From Cyanobacteriota bacterium (lineage in GTDB: Bacteria > Cyanobacteriota > Cyanobacteriia > Phormidesmidales > Phormidesmidaceae): a stretch of DNA of 8,731 nucleotides. The position numbers and the translations under genes are program-made. This document shows positions 1 through 6,898 of this stretch, piece after piece. The notes under the pieces are model-generated. The model was not told the DNA's origin, did no database searches, and saw only the letters and a program-made list of their open reading frames with translations. Position 1 is the stretch's first letter. Each line of letters opens with the position of its first letter. The stretch spans positions 1 through 8,731 of the forward strand of contig JAQCKL010000160.1 in the NCBI GenBank assembly GCA_027592485.1. Reading direction: 5' to 3'.

Positions 1-43
1 CCTTAAGAGATGCGATGGAGCACGTTCTCAAGGTGGTAACGTC

Positions 44-1627
44 TTAACCTAAGTGGCGACGGCTATAGTCGAAAAAGGTCGCTAAAGTGACGGTGCTACT
101 TTGCTCGGGCCAGTTCACAATGGGGGTCTGCAGCTCTAGGGACAGTAACCAGCCACTATCGGCCAAAACCTGGTCCGTGCGATATCCCCTGACGCTCCCA
201 ACCCCACCCAAGCTAAATTGTTCGGCGGAGACTAAGGGGCGATCGCTCACCTGAATAGCGGAACGCGTAATCAACAGCCAATTAGGGTTCAGGCGCTGTA
301 GCCAGAGCAGTTGCCCTTGCCAACTTAAGGATTCAATCGTGGGATCCCCCGAGTCTGTACTGCCGCTTGCCCCCAACAAACCGGTCCCCAAACGAAAATC
401 TGATCCTAAAAACAGCAGACTATCAGGGGTTTGCTGTTGCCACTCTTGGCTAAAACTCAAGGTGGTGAGCTTTAGGAACCCATCACTACGGGCTCCAGAC
501 CCTGGAAATCCAAAGGGGGTTCTAGAAAGTCCTGGGGGCTCTAGAAAGGTCTGACTACTGCGTTGCTCTAGGGAGAGGCCCAGGGTGATCTTGTTTTGAG
601 GGGTTTCGAGGATGGGATGACGGATACCCAATTCCCAGGTATGGGCCTCGGACTGGGGATTGATCAGGCCCACGGGCGGCTCGATGACCTGGCTATCTAC
701 ATAGCTATAGGTGGCTTCGAAGGTGGTGTTACTGGGGCTAATGGGGAGGGAATAGCCCAGTTGTAGGGTGTTACTGAGACCGGCATGTTGATAGGTGACG
801 GTCAAGGCATCACCGTTCCCAGTTAAATTGGCTTCACTAATATCCACCCGCTGTTGGAAGGTATTCAGCAGGGGACTCCCCGTGTTGTTGAGCTGAAATT
901 GCAGATCAAAAGAATCGGCTTCTGCAACCGTTACCACCAGGTTGTTTTCCCCTGGGTTGGGCGTGGCCACCAGCTCCGCCGAGAGGGTCTCAATCAGAGG
1001 ATTGAGTTGCAAGAGCTGCAGCGTTTCTAGCAGGGTTTGAATATTGAGGGGTGGCGGGGCGGCGGTGCTGATGCGACTGCGGATGTAATCAGGATTAAGC
1101 CGTTGCAACCCTTCGATATTGATTTCGGCCAGTTGCCCTTCGACCACCTGAATGGTGACGATGCCCCCATCGATCACCTGTCCAGCCGGAATAAACGCCC
1201 CCGTCGTCACATAGTTATTACTGACGTAGAGCTCGGTTACCTGGCGACTGGCTTCCAAGAGATCCCCAAAGCTTAAGGGACGCCCAACGAAAGGATTTAA
1301 GACTGCGGCTAACTCCGCATCACTAAATACCGTGCTGCCCACCACCCGAAATTGATTCACCACGACTTGGCCTGGTCCAGTGGGATTGAATGGCTCTGTG
1401 ATCGGACTTTGCGGGGGCTGGAGTAGCTGCTCTGGGGGGGGGAGGGGCTGTGGTGGCGAGGGGATCTCTGGCAGTGGGGGAGATGTATCGGGAGGAATAG
1501 GAGATTGGGCAGAAATCGGAGGACTACTCCAAACCCACAGAAGACCGCTGACAAGGAGTCCGAGGGGAATTTGCACAAACGCCAGAGATGAAGGAGCTAA
1601 GGGGCTAAGACTCAGCGATTTTAGCAT
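44..1627 (-). CDS. TpsB-type outer-membrane transporter (ShlB/FhaC/HecB family), C-terminally truncated
   Basis: This is an outer-membrane beta-barrel of the two-partner-secretion / Omp85 superfamily, which exports large TpsA exoproteins. I chose the ATG at 1627 (527 aa) because it starts directly at a signal peptide: a long hydrophobic stretch, then an Ala-Gln-Ser cleavage region. The frame is also open to a TTG at 1684 (546 aa); neither start has a strong ribosome site. In the 546-aa numbering, a proline-rich linker spans about 61-104, a POTRA_2-like domain about 108-182 (starts VVNQFRVVGSTVFSD, ends QVVEGQLAEI), a second POTRA about 185-255, and the barrel from about 257. The family's conserved VRGY loop motif is at 498-501. 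Only 45 residues follow it before TAA at 44-46, where FhaC-type proteins have roughly 100, so the last strands and the C-terminal signal appear to be missing. No TpsA gene is visible; it could lie to the left. The family is clear, but the protein may be non-functional. Confidence 0.85.
   Translation of the reverse strand: MLKSLSLSPLAPSSLAFVQIPLGLLVSGLLWVWSSPPISAQSPIPPDTSPPLPEIPSPPQPLPPPEQLLQPPQSPITEPFNPTGPGQVVVNQFRVVGSTVFSDAELAAVLNPFVGRPLSFGDLLEASRQVTELYVSNNYVTTGAFIPAGQVIDGGIVTIQVVEGQLAEINIEGLQRLNPDYIRSRISTAAPPPLNIQTLLETLQLLQLNPLIETLSAELVATPNPGENNLVVTVAEADSFDLQFQLNNTGSPLLNTFQQRVDISEANLTGNGDALTVTYQHAGLSNTLQLGYSLPISPSNTTFEATYSYVDSQVIEPPVGLINPQSEAHTWELGIRHPILETPQNKITLGLSLEQRSSQTFLEPPGLSRTPFGFPGSGARSDGFLKLTTLSFSQEWQQQTPDSLLFLGSDFRLGTGLLGASGSTDSGDPTIESLSWQGQLLWLQRLNPNWLLITRSAIQVSDRPLVSAEQFSLGGVGSVRGYRTDQVLADSGWLLSLELQTPIVNWPEQSSTVTLATFFDYSRRHLG
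1434..1442. repeat. Homopolymer tract of nine G (nine C in the tpsB coding strand)
   Basis: An uninterrupted run of nine G on the plus strand reads as C9 in the coding strand of the TpsB gene. It encodes the Pro-Pro-Pro part of the proline-rich linker between signal peptide and first POTRA domain. Runs of this length can slip during replication, and a one-base change would shift the frame ahead of every functional domain. Confidence 0.9.
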
Positions 1628-1847
1628 TGAGTACCCTGACGATGAATGGGGGTTAACCCCAACGGAGTAGACCGGTGATCGCAATTTCTCTGGTGGTAGA
1701 TTGCTCTCAGTTTGCCCAGTCTATTACCCTGCCGAGAGGTGTACACCCCATTCAGTGTTTTATTTTGTCTGAGCTTCAAAGTCACGATATCTGGTTGCTC
1801 ACCCGATGGGGCTCCGCCTCATCAAGTAGGATCAGGAGATTGCTTGG
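1628..1847. promoter_or_regulatory. Divergent intergenic region between tpsB and glycosyltransferase with two palindromes
   Basis: These 220 bases separate two divergent genes and must hold both promoters, unless tpsB starts at the upstream TTG (1684). Two perfect palindromes are visible: GGGGTTAACCCC at 1649-1660 and GGTGTACACC at 1738-1747. They could be operator sites, but neither matches the NtcA consensus (GTA-N8-TAC) or another site I can name. A ribosome site AGGAGA at 1834-1839 lies 8 bases before the glycosyltransferase ATG. I see no convincing -35/-10 pair and no small gene. Confidence 0.4.
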
Positions 1848-2810
1848 ATGCCCCCTGTGTTTTTTAGCGTTGTTATTCCCACCTATAACCGTAAATCGGT
1901 TCTCGAAAAGTGTTTGCAGGCCTTAGAAGCTCAAGTCTTTACCCCCAACAGCCCCATTGAGCGCTACGAATTGGTGGTGGTGGATGACGGTTCCACCGAC
2001 GGCACCGTGGAGTGGCTGCAAGACAATCCAGAGATGTTTCCCCATGTGCGGGTGGTGCAGCAGGCCCATAAGGGTATCGCTGAAGCGCGCAATCTAGGGG
2101 TCACCGCCGCTGAGGGCGACGTGATTGTCTTTATCGATAGTGATGTCTTTGTGTTGCCTGACTGCCTCGACAACCATGGTCTGGGCTTAGATAAGGCCGC
2201 CCAACAGGGCAACCCCAAGGTTTTTACCTACGGGCAGCTGATTAATACCTGCGACTTTGATGCCCCCACCGACGCCAAGCTCAAGGTGACGGATTTATCG
2301 GCGGCCTTCTTTGAAACTAATAATGTGGCGATCGCCAAGCACTGGCTGATCGATGCGGGTTTATTTGACACCCAATTCACCCAATACGGCTGGGAAGATC
2401 TGGAGATGGGGGTGCGGCTGAAAAAGATGGGATTGACCGTAGTGAAATGCCCCGATGCGATCGGCTACCACTGGCATGCCCCCTTCTCGGTGGAAGAAAT
2501 TCCCAGCCTGATTGAAAAAGAAATCCAGCGGGGCCGCATGGGGGTGGTCTTTTACCAAAAGCACCCGTCTTGGGAGGTGCGGATGATGATTCAGATGACC
2601 TGGATCCATCAGTTGCTGTGGGGGCTGCTCACGGTTGGTGGGCGACTCAACGAAAAGACCATGACCCCGCTGCTAGAGTGGATTGTCAACCAAGGCAAAC
2701 CCCAACTCGCCCAGGAAATTGCTCGGATCTTTCTAAATTGGTATAACGTGCAGGGAGTTTACGCCGCCTACGCGGAGTTGCAGCACGATGGTCGAAAGAC
2801 CGGCCCTTAG
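1848..2810 (+). CDS. Family 2 glycosyltransferase (GT-A fold)
   Basis: This is a 320-aa cytoplasmic glycosyltransferase, predicted to move a sugar from a nucleotide-sugar donor onto a glycan, lipid or protein acceptor. The N-terminus has the GT2 signature FSVVIPTYNR (6-15), then VVVDDGSTDGT (43-53), with the Asp pair that binds the nucleotide, and IDSD (96-99), the DXD-type metal site. The motif GWEDLEMGVRLKKMG (181-195) holds the ED pair typical of the C-terminal half of such enzymes and gives the likely catalytic base. I see no transmembrane segment, so it is probably soluble or peripheral. The ATG at 1848 has a good AGGAGA ribosome site 8 bases upstream. aat follows on the same strand after 39 bases, so cotranscription is possible. 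Donor and acceptor cannot be read from the sequence. The stop codon lies inside a compact predicted RNA fold (2785-2819). Confidence 0.9.
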   Translation: MPPVFFSVVIPTYNRKSVLEKCLQALEAQVFTPNSPIERYELVVVDDGSTDGTVEWLQDNPEMFPHVRVVQQAHKGIAEARNLGVTAAEGDVIVFIDSDVFVLPDCLDNHGLGLDKAAQQGNPKVFTYGQLINTCDFDAPTDAKLKVTDLSAAFFETNNVAIAKHWLIDAGLFDTQFTQYGWEDLEMGVRLKKMGLTVVKCPDAIGYHWHAPFSVEEIPSLIEKEIQRGRMGVVFYQKHPSWEVRMMIQMTWIHQLLWGLLTVGGRLNEKTMTPLLEWIVNQGKPQLAQEIARIFLNWYNVQGVYAAYAELQHDGRKTGP

Positions 2811-2819
2811 GGCCATCGT
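2785..2819 (+). other. Gap-free three-way-junction fold across the glycosyltransferase stop codon
   Basis: Thirty-five bases can pair completely apart from two small loops. The outer stem is ACGAT (2785-2789) with ATCGT (2815-2819). Inside it are GGTC-GAAA-GACC (2790-2801), closed by a GNRA tetraloop, and GGCCC-TTA-GGGCC (2802-2814). The gene's TAG (2808-2810) lies in the second hairpin. No T-run follows, so it is not a classical terminator. It may still stabilise the 3' end or slow ribosomes before aat. Confidence 0.5.
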
Positions 2820-2849
2820 CCCTAATGCTCCGAAGAGAATGAGTTTGCC

Positions 2850-3461
2850 TTGAGTGCCTTGCAGTACGACACCGCCGCCATTATTGAGGGATATGCCAAG
2901 GGCTATTTCCTGATGGCCGATGAAAACGGCCAAAATCTGGGCTGGTATTCCAGTCGAGAACGTACCTTAATTCCTCTGGATCAGCGGTTTCACTATCCCA
3001 AATCCTTGCGGCGAGTGCTGAATCAGCAGCGGTTTACCACGGCCATTAACCAAGACTTTCTGGGGGTCGTCGCGGGCTGTGCCGATCGCGACTCCACCTG
3101 GATTTCTGAGGATCTCAAGACCATTTACTGGGAACTGCACCAGGCGGGCTGGGCCTACAGTTTTGAAACTTGGCAGGGGGATACCCTGGCCGGGGGCATT
3201 TTAGGCCTCGCCCTGGGGGGAGCCTTCATCGGGGAGTCGATGTTTTATACGATCCCCGAGGGCTCTAAGGTGGCCATGGTGAAACTGGTGGAGTGGCTGC
3301 GATCGCAGCACTTTACCCTATTCGATGCCCAAATCACGAATCCCCACCTAGAGCGGTTTGGGGCCTACAACATCTCGGCCCAGACCTACCGCAAACAGTT
3401 GATTCAAGCGCTGAAGCAGCCTTGCTCCTTTATGGGCAATACGCCCGATATGGACCCATGA
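2850..3461 (+). CDS. aat: Leucyl/phenylalanyl-tRNA--protein transferase
   Basis: Aat moves Leu or Phe from aminoacyl-tRNA to the N-terminus of proteins that begin with Arg or Lys. In the bacterial N-degron pathway this marks them for ClpS and the Clp protease. The 203-aa protein has the family landmarks: a GYFLMAD-type N-terminus, GWYSSRERTLIPLD (31-44), WISEDLKTIYWELHQAGWAYSFE (84-106), the catalytic-core block GGILGLALGGAFIGESMF (115-132) and LFDAQITNPHLERFGA (157-172). It is shorter than the 234-aa E. coli enzyme, mainly at the N-terminus, as I would expect for cyanobacteria. Between the in-frame stop at 2823-2825 and the conserved region there is no ATG or GTG, so TTG at 2850 is the best start; a GAG-type weak ribosome site lies 6 bases upstream. 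The stop overlaps the next gene's start as ATGA, indicating translational coupling. Confidence 0.93.
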   Translation: MSALQYDTAAIIEGYAKGYFLMADENGQNLGWYSSRERTLIPLDQRFHYPKSLRRVLNQQRFTTAINQDFLGVVAGCADRDSTWISEDLKTIYWELHQAGWAYSFETWQGDTLAGGILGLALGGAFIGESMFYTIPEGSKVAMVKLVEWLRSQHFTLFDAQITNPHLERFGAYNISAQTYRKQLIQALKQPCSFMGNTPDMDP

Positions 3462-4081
3462 GCCCTCCCTTGCCGACCGATCCCCCTGACCTGACCCCAC
3501 CTGTTTTAGAGCACACCCTGGCCTTTCTAAGGGGCCAGGGGTCAGCCCCCGCGCCTCAAACCGTTGTGGAGGCCCTGCTGGGGAGTGAAAAGCAGGCTAA
3601 GAGAACTAAAAGCCGCCCCGGTTATGAACAACTCTTGGGGACCTGGCGATTAGGATTCATTACGGGCACCGTAAAGACCCGTCAGCGGGCCGGTACAGTG
3701 CTCGGGGCGGGGCGATTTCTACCCAGATTCATTACGATCCAGCTGCGGTATAGGGCGACTGATCAGGCTGCTGGGATCGGGACGGTGGAAAATAGCGTTG
3801 CCCTGGGAGCCTTACGATTGCAGCTCACTGGCCCCACCCAGTTCTGGCCCCAGACCCATAGTCTGGCCTTTGACTTTACCCATATCACGATCACGCTGGG
3901 GGGGCTGCGTCTCTATCGCGGGGCACTGCGCGGCGGTGAAACCCGCAACGCGGCTTTCCGTGAGGAAACCCTCAAAGATCAGGCGTTCTTCACCTATTTT
4001 TGGGCCAGAGAAGCCGGTGTGGCCGCCCGGGGCAGGGGCGGTGGTTTAGCCCTGTGGACTCGTGTCATTGAGAAGTCTTGA
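3458..4081 (+). CDS. PAP/fibrillin-like conserved cyanobacterial/plastid protein
   Basis: This 207-aa protein starts at an ATG that overlaps the aat stop (ATGA at 3458-3461). The frame is open further upstream, but those codons are out of frame within aat and look like its shadow. After a proline-rich N-terminus it has LLGTWRLGFITGTVKTRQRAG (59-79), matching the GTWRL opening of plastid lipid-associated (PAP/fibrillin) lipocalin-like domains. Later blocks are GTVENSVALG (108-117), LAFDFTHITITLGGLRLY (136-153) and the highly conserved-looking C-terminus GVAARGRGGGLALWTR (187-202). From memory, similar proteins occur in cyanobacteria and chloroplasts, and fibrillins bind hydrophobic molecules at thylakoids and plastoglobules. 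The exact ligand is unknown. I see no signal peptide or membrane segment. The PAP assignment is moderate; the gene being real is near certain. Confidence 0.75.
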   Translation: MSPPLPTDPPDLTPPVLEHTLAFLRGQGSAPAPQTVVEALLGSEKQAKRTKSRPGYEQLLGTWRLGFITGTVKTRQRAGTVLGAGRFLPRFITIQLRYRATDQAAGIGTVENSVALGALRLQLTGPTQFWPQTHSLAFDFTHITITLGGLRLYRGALRGGETRNAAFREETLKDQAFFTYFWAREAGVAARGRGGGLALWTRVIEKS

Positions 4082-4113
4082 GTCCTGGTGAATACCATCC
4101 GCCCGATCAAGCT

Positions 4114-4209
4114 CTAAATGATTTTGACGGCGCGGAGGCCAAAATAAAGTACGAGAGCCGTTCCCACAAAGCCCCCTAGCAAAACCACGTAGCTTACGGC
4201 ACCAGCCAT
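4114..4209 (-). CDS. petL: Cytochrome b6f complex subunit PetL (31 aa)
   Basis: This 31-codon minus-strand gene starts at ATG 4209 and ends with TAG at 4114-4116. The product begins MAGAVSYVVLLGG and ends YFGLRAVKII. It is a single hydrophobic helix (about residues 4-24) with a short basic end, as in cyanobacterial PetL (about 31-32 aa), whose recognisable features are a GAV-x-Y start and an (F/I)GLR-x-(V/I)-K-(L/I)-I type end. PetL is a small peripheral helix of the cytochrome b6f complex in the thylakoid membrane and supports complex stability. An AAGGAA ribosome site (4219-4224, minus) lies 9 bases before the ATG. It sits 93 bases downstream of the txlA-type gene on the same strand and 32 bases from the convergent fibrillin-like gene. 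Another small photosynthetic membrane subunit is possible, but the C-terminal motif favours PetL. Confidence 0.75.
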   Translation of the reverse strand: MAGAVSYVVLLGGFVGTALVLYFGLRAVKII

Positions 4210-4302
4210 AGTTCCAAGTTCCTTAAACAAAGACGTACTAAGTATTAGACCATGTTCTTGAACCGGGCGGAGAACGGTTTGGCTGGGGCTAGGGACACGT
4301 GG

Positions 4303-4902
4303 CTAGCTGGCAGCTTGAGCCCCATGGCTGCGGGGATTATCGTTGCGATCAGATCCTGCGGGCGAGGCCTCTAGATCCGAGGTTTCCCCGGTGTGATCAG
4401 CGTGGGGCAGCGGGGCTTGGCTCAGCAAAGCCTCTAAATTACTGGCCAAAATTGACCGGGGTTGCTCACCGATCGCCACCGCGACGGTCTCGCTGCTGTC
4501 ATCCAAGTAGACAAAGTGGGGAATACCATCCACCCGGTAATGGAGCATCTCTGGCAACCACTTGTTGTTATCCACATTCAGCATCACAAAGTTGATGCGA
4601 TCGCCGTACGTCTCTCGGAGCGCTGCCATGTCTCCGGCCATCGCCTGGCAAGAGGTACACCAATTCGCATAAAACTCCACCAGGGAGGGCTTACCGTTGG
4701 TCAGGGCTTGCTCTAAGGAGGTTGCTTCTGCGGCCAGCGTTTCTAAGGAGGCTGTGGGCGTTTGGGTTCGCAACCCGAGCACCACCAGGACTGAAAGGGC
4801 GATCGCCACCGCCACCACCAACAGATTGCGCAGTTGGGTACCCAAGGAGGGGCGATCGTTGGCGTCATCTGAGGGGGTCTGCCCAGGGGAATTCGCTGTC
4901 AT
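4303..4902 (-). CDS. txlA: TxlA/HCF164-type membrane-anchored thioredoxin
   Basis: This is a 199-aa membrane-tethered thioredoxin. A single transmembrane helix (about 25-44) follows a short polar N-terminus. The thioredoxin domain (about 58-160) carries the redox motif ANWCTSCQAMA, with Cys82 and Cys85, then FVMLNVDNNKWLPEML (105-120) and the cis-proline turn DGIPHFVYLD (125-134). Those three blocks identify the TxlA/HCF164 group rather than soluble TrxA, which has WCGPC. HCF164 in plants faces the thylakoid lumen, takes electrons from CcdA and is required for cytochrome b6f assembly; the cyanobacterial protein is inferred to act likewise. The C-terminal tail (about 165-199) is polar, low-complexity and probably disordered. 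petL lies directly downstream on the same strand. The ATG at 4902 has no clear ribosome site. It is divergent from the GNAT gene, sharing 4903-5028. Confidence 0.9.
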   Translation of the reverse strand: MTANSPGQTPSDDANDRPSLGTQLRNLLVVAVAIALSVLVVLGLRTQTPTASLETLAAEATSLEQALTNGKPSLVEFYANWCTSCQAMAGDMAALRETYGDRINFVMLNVDNNKWLPEMLHYRVDGIPHFVYLDDSSETVAVAIGEQPRSILASNLEALLSQAPLPHADHTGETSDLEASPAGSDRNDNPRSHGAQAAS

Positions 4903-5028
4903 AGATGTAAAATCGCTTTTCCCCGATCATAACCCGCTGATTCGGAGCCAGGAGTCGAGATCAACGGTTCGCCCGCAGCCGATTAGGGTGAATAGAGAAG
5001 ACCAAGCCCATGGAGCTTTGTAGACGCG

Positions 5029-5586
5029 ATGCCTAAGCGTAGCCCCCTGATTCGTCGAGGGATTCCTGCTGATCACGAGATGCTAGCAACGTTAGCGGCG
5101 CGCACCTTCAGCGATGCTTTTATCGCCGATAACCGCCCCGAAGATATCGCCGCCTATGTCAACCAAGCCTTTACCCCCAGCCAAATGCTGGCAGAGCTAA
5201 CCATGCCAGAGTCATGGGTTTTGCTGGCCTACGATGAAGCGACATTGGCAGAACCAGCCTTAGGCTATGCACGCCTGGTCCTCAACAGTCACCACCCGAG
5301 TTTGCAAGGGCAGCAAGCGCTGGAATTGAATCGTCTATATGTCGAACAAAAGGCCATTGGCCGAGGCTACGGGGCCGCCTTGATGACGGCCAGTTTGAAG
5401 GGGGCGGTTGCTGCCAACTGCGACACCATCTGGCTCGGCGTCTGGGAGCACAACACCCGCGCCCAAAGGTTTTACCAGCGCTGGGGCTTCAAAACCGTCG
5501 GCACCCAAACCTTTGTCTTAGGAGAAGATGTGCAAACCGACTGGGTGATGGAACGGCCCGTGAATTTACCAGATGAAGCTTTATAA
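5029..5586 (+). CDS. GNAT-family N-acetyltransferase, PaiA-like
   Basis: This 185-aa soluble protein has the GNAT fold, which moves an acetyl group from acetyl-CoA to an amine. The acetyl-CoA loop (motif A) is seen as LNRLYVEQKAIGRGYGAALM (100-119), with the G-R-G-Y-G phosphate-binding turn at 111-115. It is followed by IWLGVWEHNTRAQRFYQRWGF (134-154), the usual motif B region with its FY and GF landmarks, and by TFVLGEDVQTDWVM (161-174). The N-terminal TFSDAFIADNRPEDIAAYV (26-44) with the LGVWE block resembles PaiA-type polyamine or broad-specificity acetyltransferases (from memory). The true substrate cannot be read. A GGAG at 5012-5015 is 13 bases before the ATG, rather far for a ribosome site. 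It converges on the radical SAM gene, 29 bases away. Confidence 0.85.
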   Translation: MPKRSPLIRRGIPADHEMLATLAARTFSDAFIADNRPEDIAAYVNQAFTPSQMLAELTMPESWVLLAYDEATLAEPALGYARLVLNSHHPSLQGQQALELNRLYVEQKAIGRGYGAALMTASLKGAVAANCDTIWLGVWEHNTRAQRFYQRWGFKTVGTQTFVLGEDVQTDWVMERPVNLPDEAL

Positions 5587-5615
5587 ATGCCCCATTACCC
5601 CGGCACCCCATCTCC

Positions 5616-6695
5616 TCACACCTCTCCCCACCCCGGCTGCAATCGCTTCATCACCGGGTTGTAAAGCTTGAAATAGGCCACCGACCCCACCTGCCGCGCC
5701 GCTGCCTTCACCGGCGTATCAGCCCCCATACAGCGCTGACAGACTGGGTTATTGACCTGCAAGCGATCAAAGCCTCCCTTGAGACCACAGGCAGACGGTC
5801 CTGCCAAGATGTCTTTTAGGGGCATATCCTGCACATTCCCCAACGGAATCAATCCCTCATAGTCCTTGCAACAGGGCACCACGGTACCGTCGTAAAGCAC
5901 CCCCGCTTGGCCCGAGACCCCGTTGCAATAGCCAAAGCGGGCGGGAGTTACCTGGGTTGACTCCACATTGCCCCAACTGTCGAGGGGGAAGGTCTCTAAC
6001 ACCACCTTGGGATGCAGGGGAATCAGTTGCCATCTGCCGGGCCTATGGCGGGCGATCGCCCGCGCTAAAACCGCCTCGCTAGGCCCATCGTCCATACCCG
6101 CAAATAGCCGCCCCGCCCAATGTCTCAGCTCCTGATGCATCGCCGCCTTGCCCTCCACAATATGCATTGGCTTATGGGGTACCAAAAAAGGATGGGGGGT
6201 CGTGTCTAAAAACTTGATATGGATACGGGTCGGGGACCCAGGGGTTTGCAGATTGGCCTGCACATAGCGAGTAATGCCCTCAAAGTACGCCTCTGGTGCC
6301 AAACGAGGCGGTGCTCCCCGCAGGGTAAACGTCTGGGGATCAGGGGTTTGCAGGGAAATCGTCACCTTCGGAATCTGTGATGCCACCAACATTGGGATAT
6401 GGTCAGGGCGCAGATGAAAGGTACTGCCATTGGTGGTGAGATGTAGCTTCAAGCCCCGTTCCACCGCCATCTCAATTCCTGCAAACACGTGGGGATAAAT
6501 CAGCGGCTCCCCCATCAGGTGAAAGGTGACAATATTCGCGAGCTGGTGATCGGCGACCTCGGTTAAGAGGCGATCCAGCAAAGCCAAATCCATGTGGCCC
6601 CGGCTGCGCTCCATAATCGCGTCCGGGCAAAACTCACATTTAAAGTTGCAGACATTAGTGACTTCAATATGCAGACGCTCTAGGGTTTGGGGCAT
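5616..6695 (-). CDS. Radical SAM / SPASM-domain protein of unknown substrate
   Basis: This is a cytoplasmic iron-sulfur enzyme that should cleave S-adenosylmethionine to start radical chemistry. The SAM-cluster motif is CNFKCEFC (C-x3-C-x2-C) within the first 25 residues, followed by the GEP motif that binds SAM (about 62-64). The C-terminal part looks like a SPASM/twitch auxiliary-cluster domain: YCNG, then GTVVPCCKDYEG and GNVQDMPLKDIL, and finally NPVCQRCMG, giving cysteines near 257, 275, 276, 303, 319 and 322. SPASM proteins include peptide-maturing enzymes, but no precursor peptide is visible nearby and many members act on other substrates. I chose the ATG at 6695 (359 aa); a GTG lies one codon upstream, right after a stop region. 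There is no clear ribosome site. It is convergent with the GNAT gene and divergent from the small hypothetical gene. Confidence 0.88.
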   Translation of the reverse strand: MPQTLERLHIEVTNVCNFKCEFCPDAIMERSRGHMDLALLDRLLTEVADHQLANIVTFHLMGEPLIYPHVFAGIEMAVERGLKLHLTTNGSTFHLRPDHIPMLVASQIPKVTISLQTPDPQTFTLRGAPPRLAPEAYFEGITRYVQANLQTPGSPTRIHIKFLDTTPHPFLVPHKPMHIVEGKAAMHQELRHWAGRLFAGMDDGPSEAVLARAIARHRPGRWQLIPLHPKVVLETFPLDSWGNVESTQVTPARFGYCNGVSGQAGVLYDGTVVPCCKDYEGLIPLGNVQDMPLKDILAGPSACGLKGGFDRLQVNNPVCQRCMGADTPVKAAARQVGSVAYFKLYNPVMKRLQPGWGEV

Positions 6696-6741
6696 CACAG
6701 TTCAGGGGGCATCATCAGGTAAGGGTGGGAAGCTTTCCGGA

Positions 6742-6758
6742 CGGGCGTTTCGTGCCCG
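6742..6758. repeat. Short GC-rich inverted repeat, REP-like
   Basis: CGGGC (6742-6746) and GCCCG (6754-6758) flank a GTTTCGT loop. A further CC follows the right arm, so alternative pairings exist. There is no T-run on either strand, so it is not a terminator. Short palindromes of this style are often dispersed through cyanobacterial genomes; within this window it is single-copy. Confidence 0.4.
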
Positions 6759-6840
6759 CCCATAGACCAATTAGGAGCTGTCACCGTTATGGGGAGGGGA
6801 TTCTGCTTCTAATGGATTGCAGCCCTCATCGGCGACGGAT

Positions 6841-6869
6841 AAAAAGGTGGGTTCAGCCTATCAGAACCC
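6841..6869 (-). terminator. Minus-strand intrinsic-terminator-like hairpin upstream of the radical SAM gene
   Basis: Read on the minus strand, GGGTTC pairs with GAACCC around a 9-base loop (6849-6869) and is followed after ACC by TTTTT (6841-6845). The six-base stem is modest. No minus-strand gene lies just upstream, so if active it would end antisense transcripts or act as an attenuator in a long radical SAM leader. Confidence 0.35.
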
Positions 6870-6898
6870 CTTTGGGATCAGATGAAATCGCCCTGAGA

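Noticed and set aside
1675..1926. 83-codon plus-strand ORF over the tpsB/glycosyltransferase intergenic region
   Set aside because: It overlaps the well-supported glycosyltransferase start in another frame and has no recognisable domain.
3293..3457. Extension of the fibrillin-like protein into the aat gene
   Set aside because: It is the out-of-frame shadow of conserved aat codons; the ATGA start at 3458 explains the gene better.
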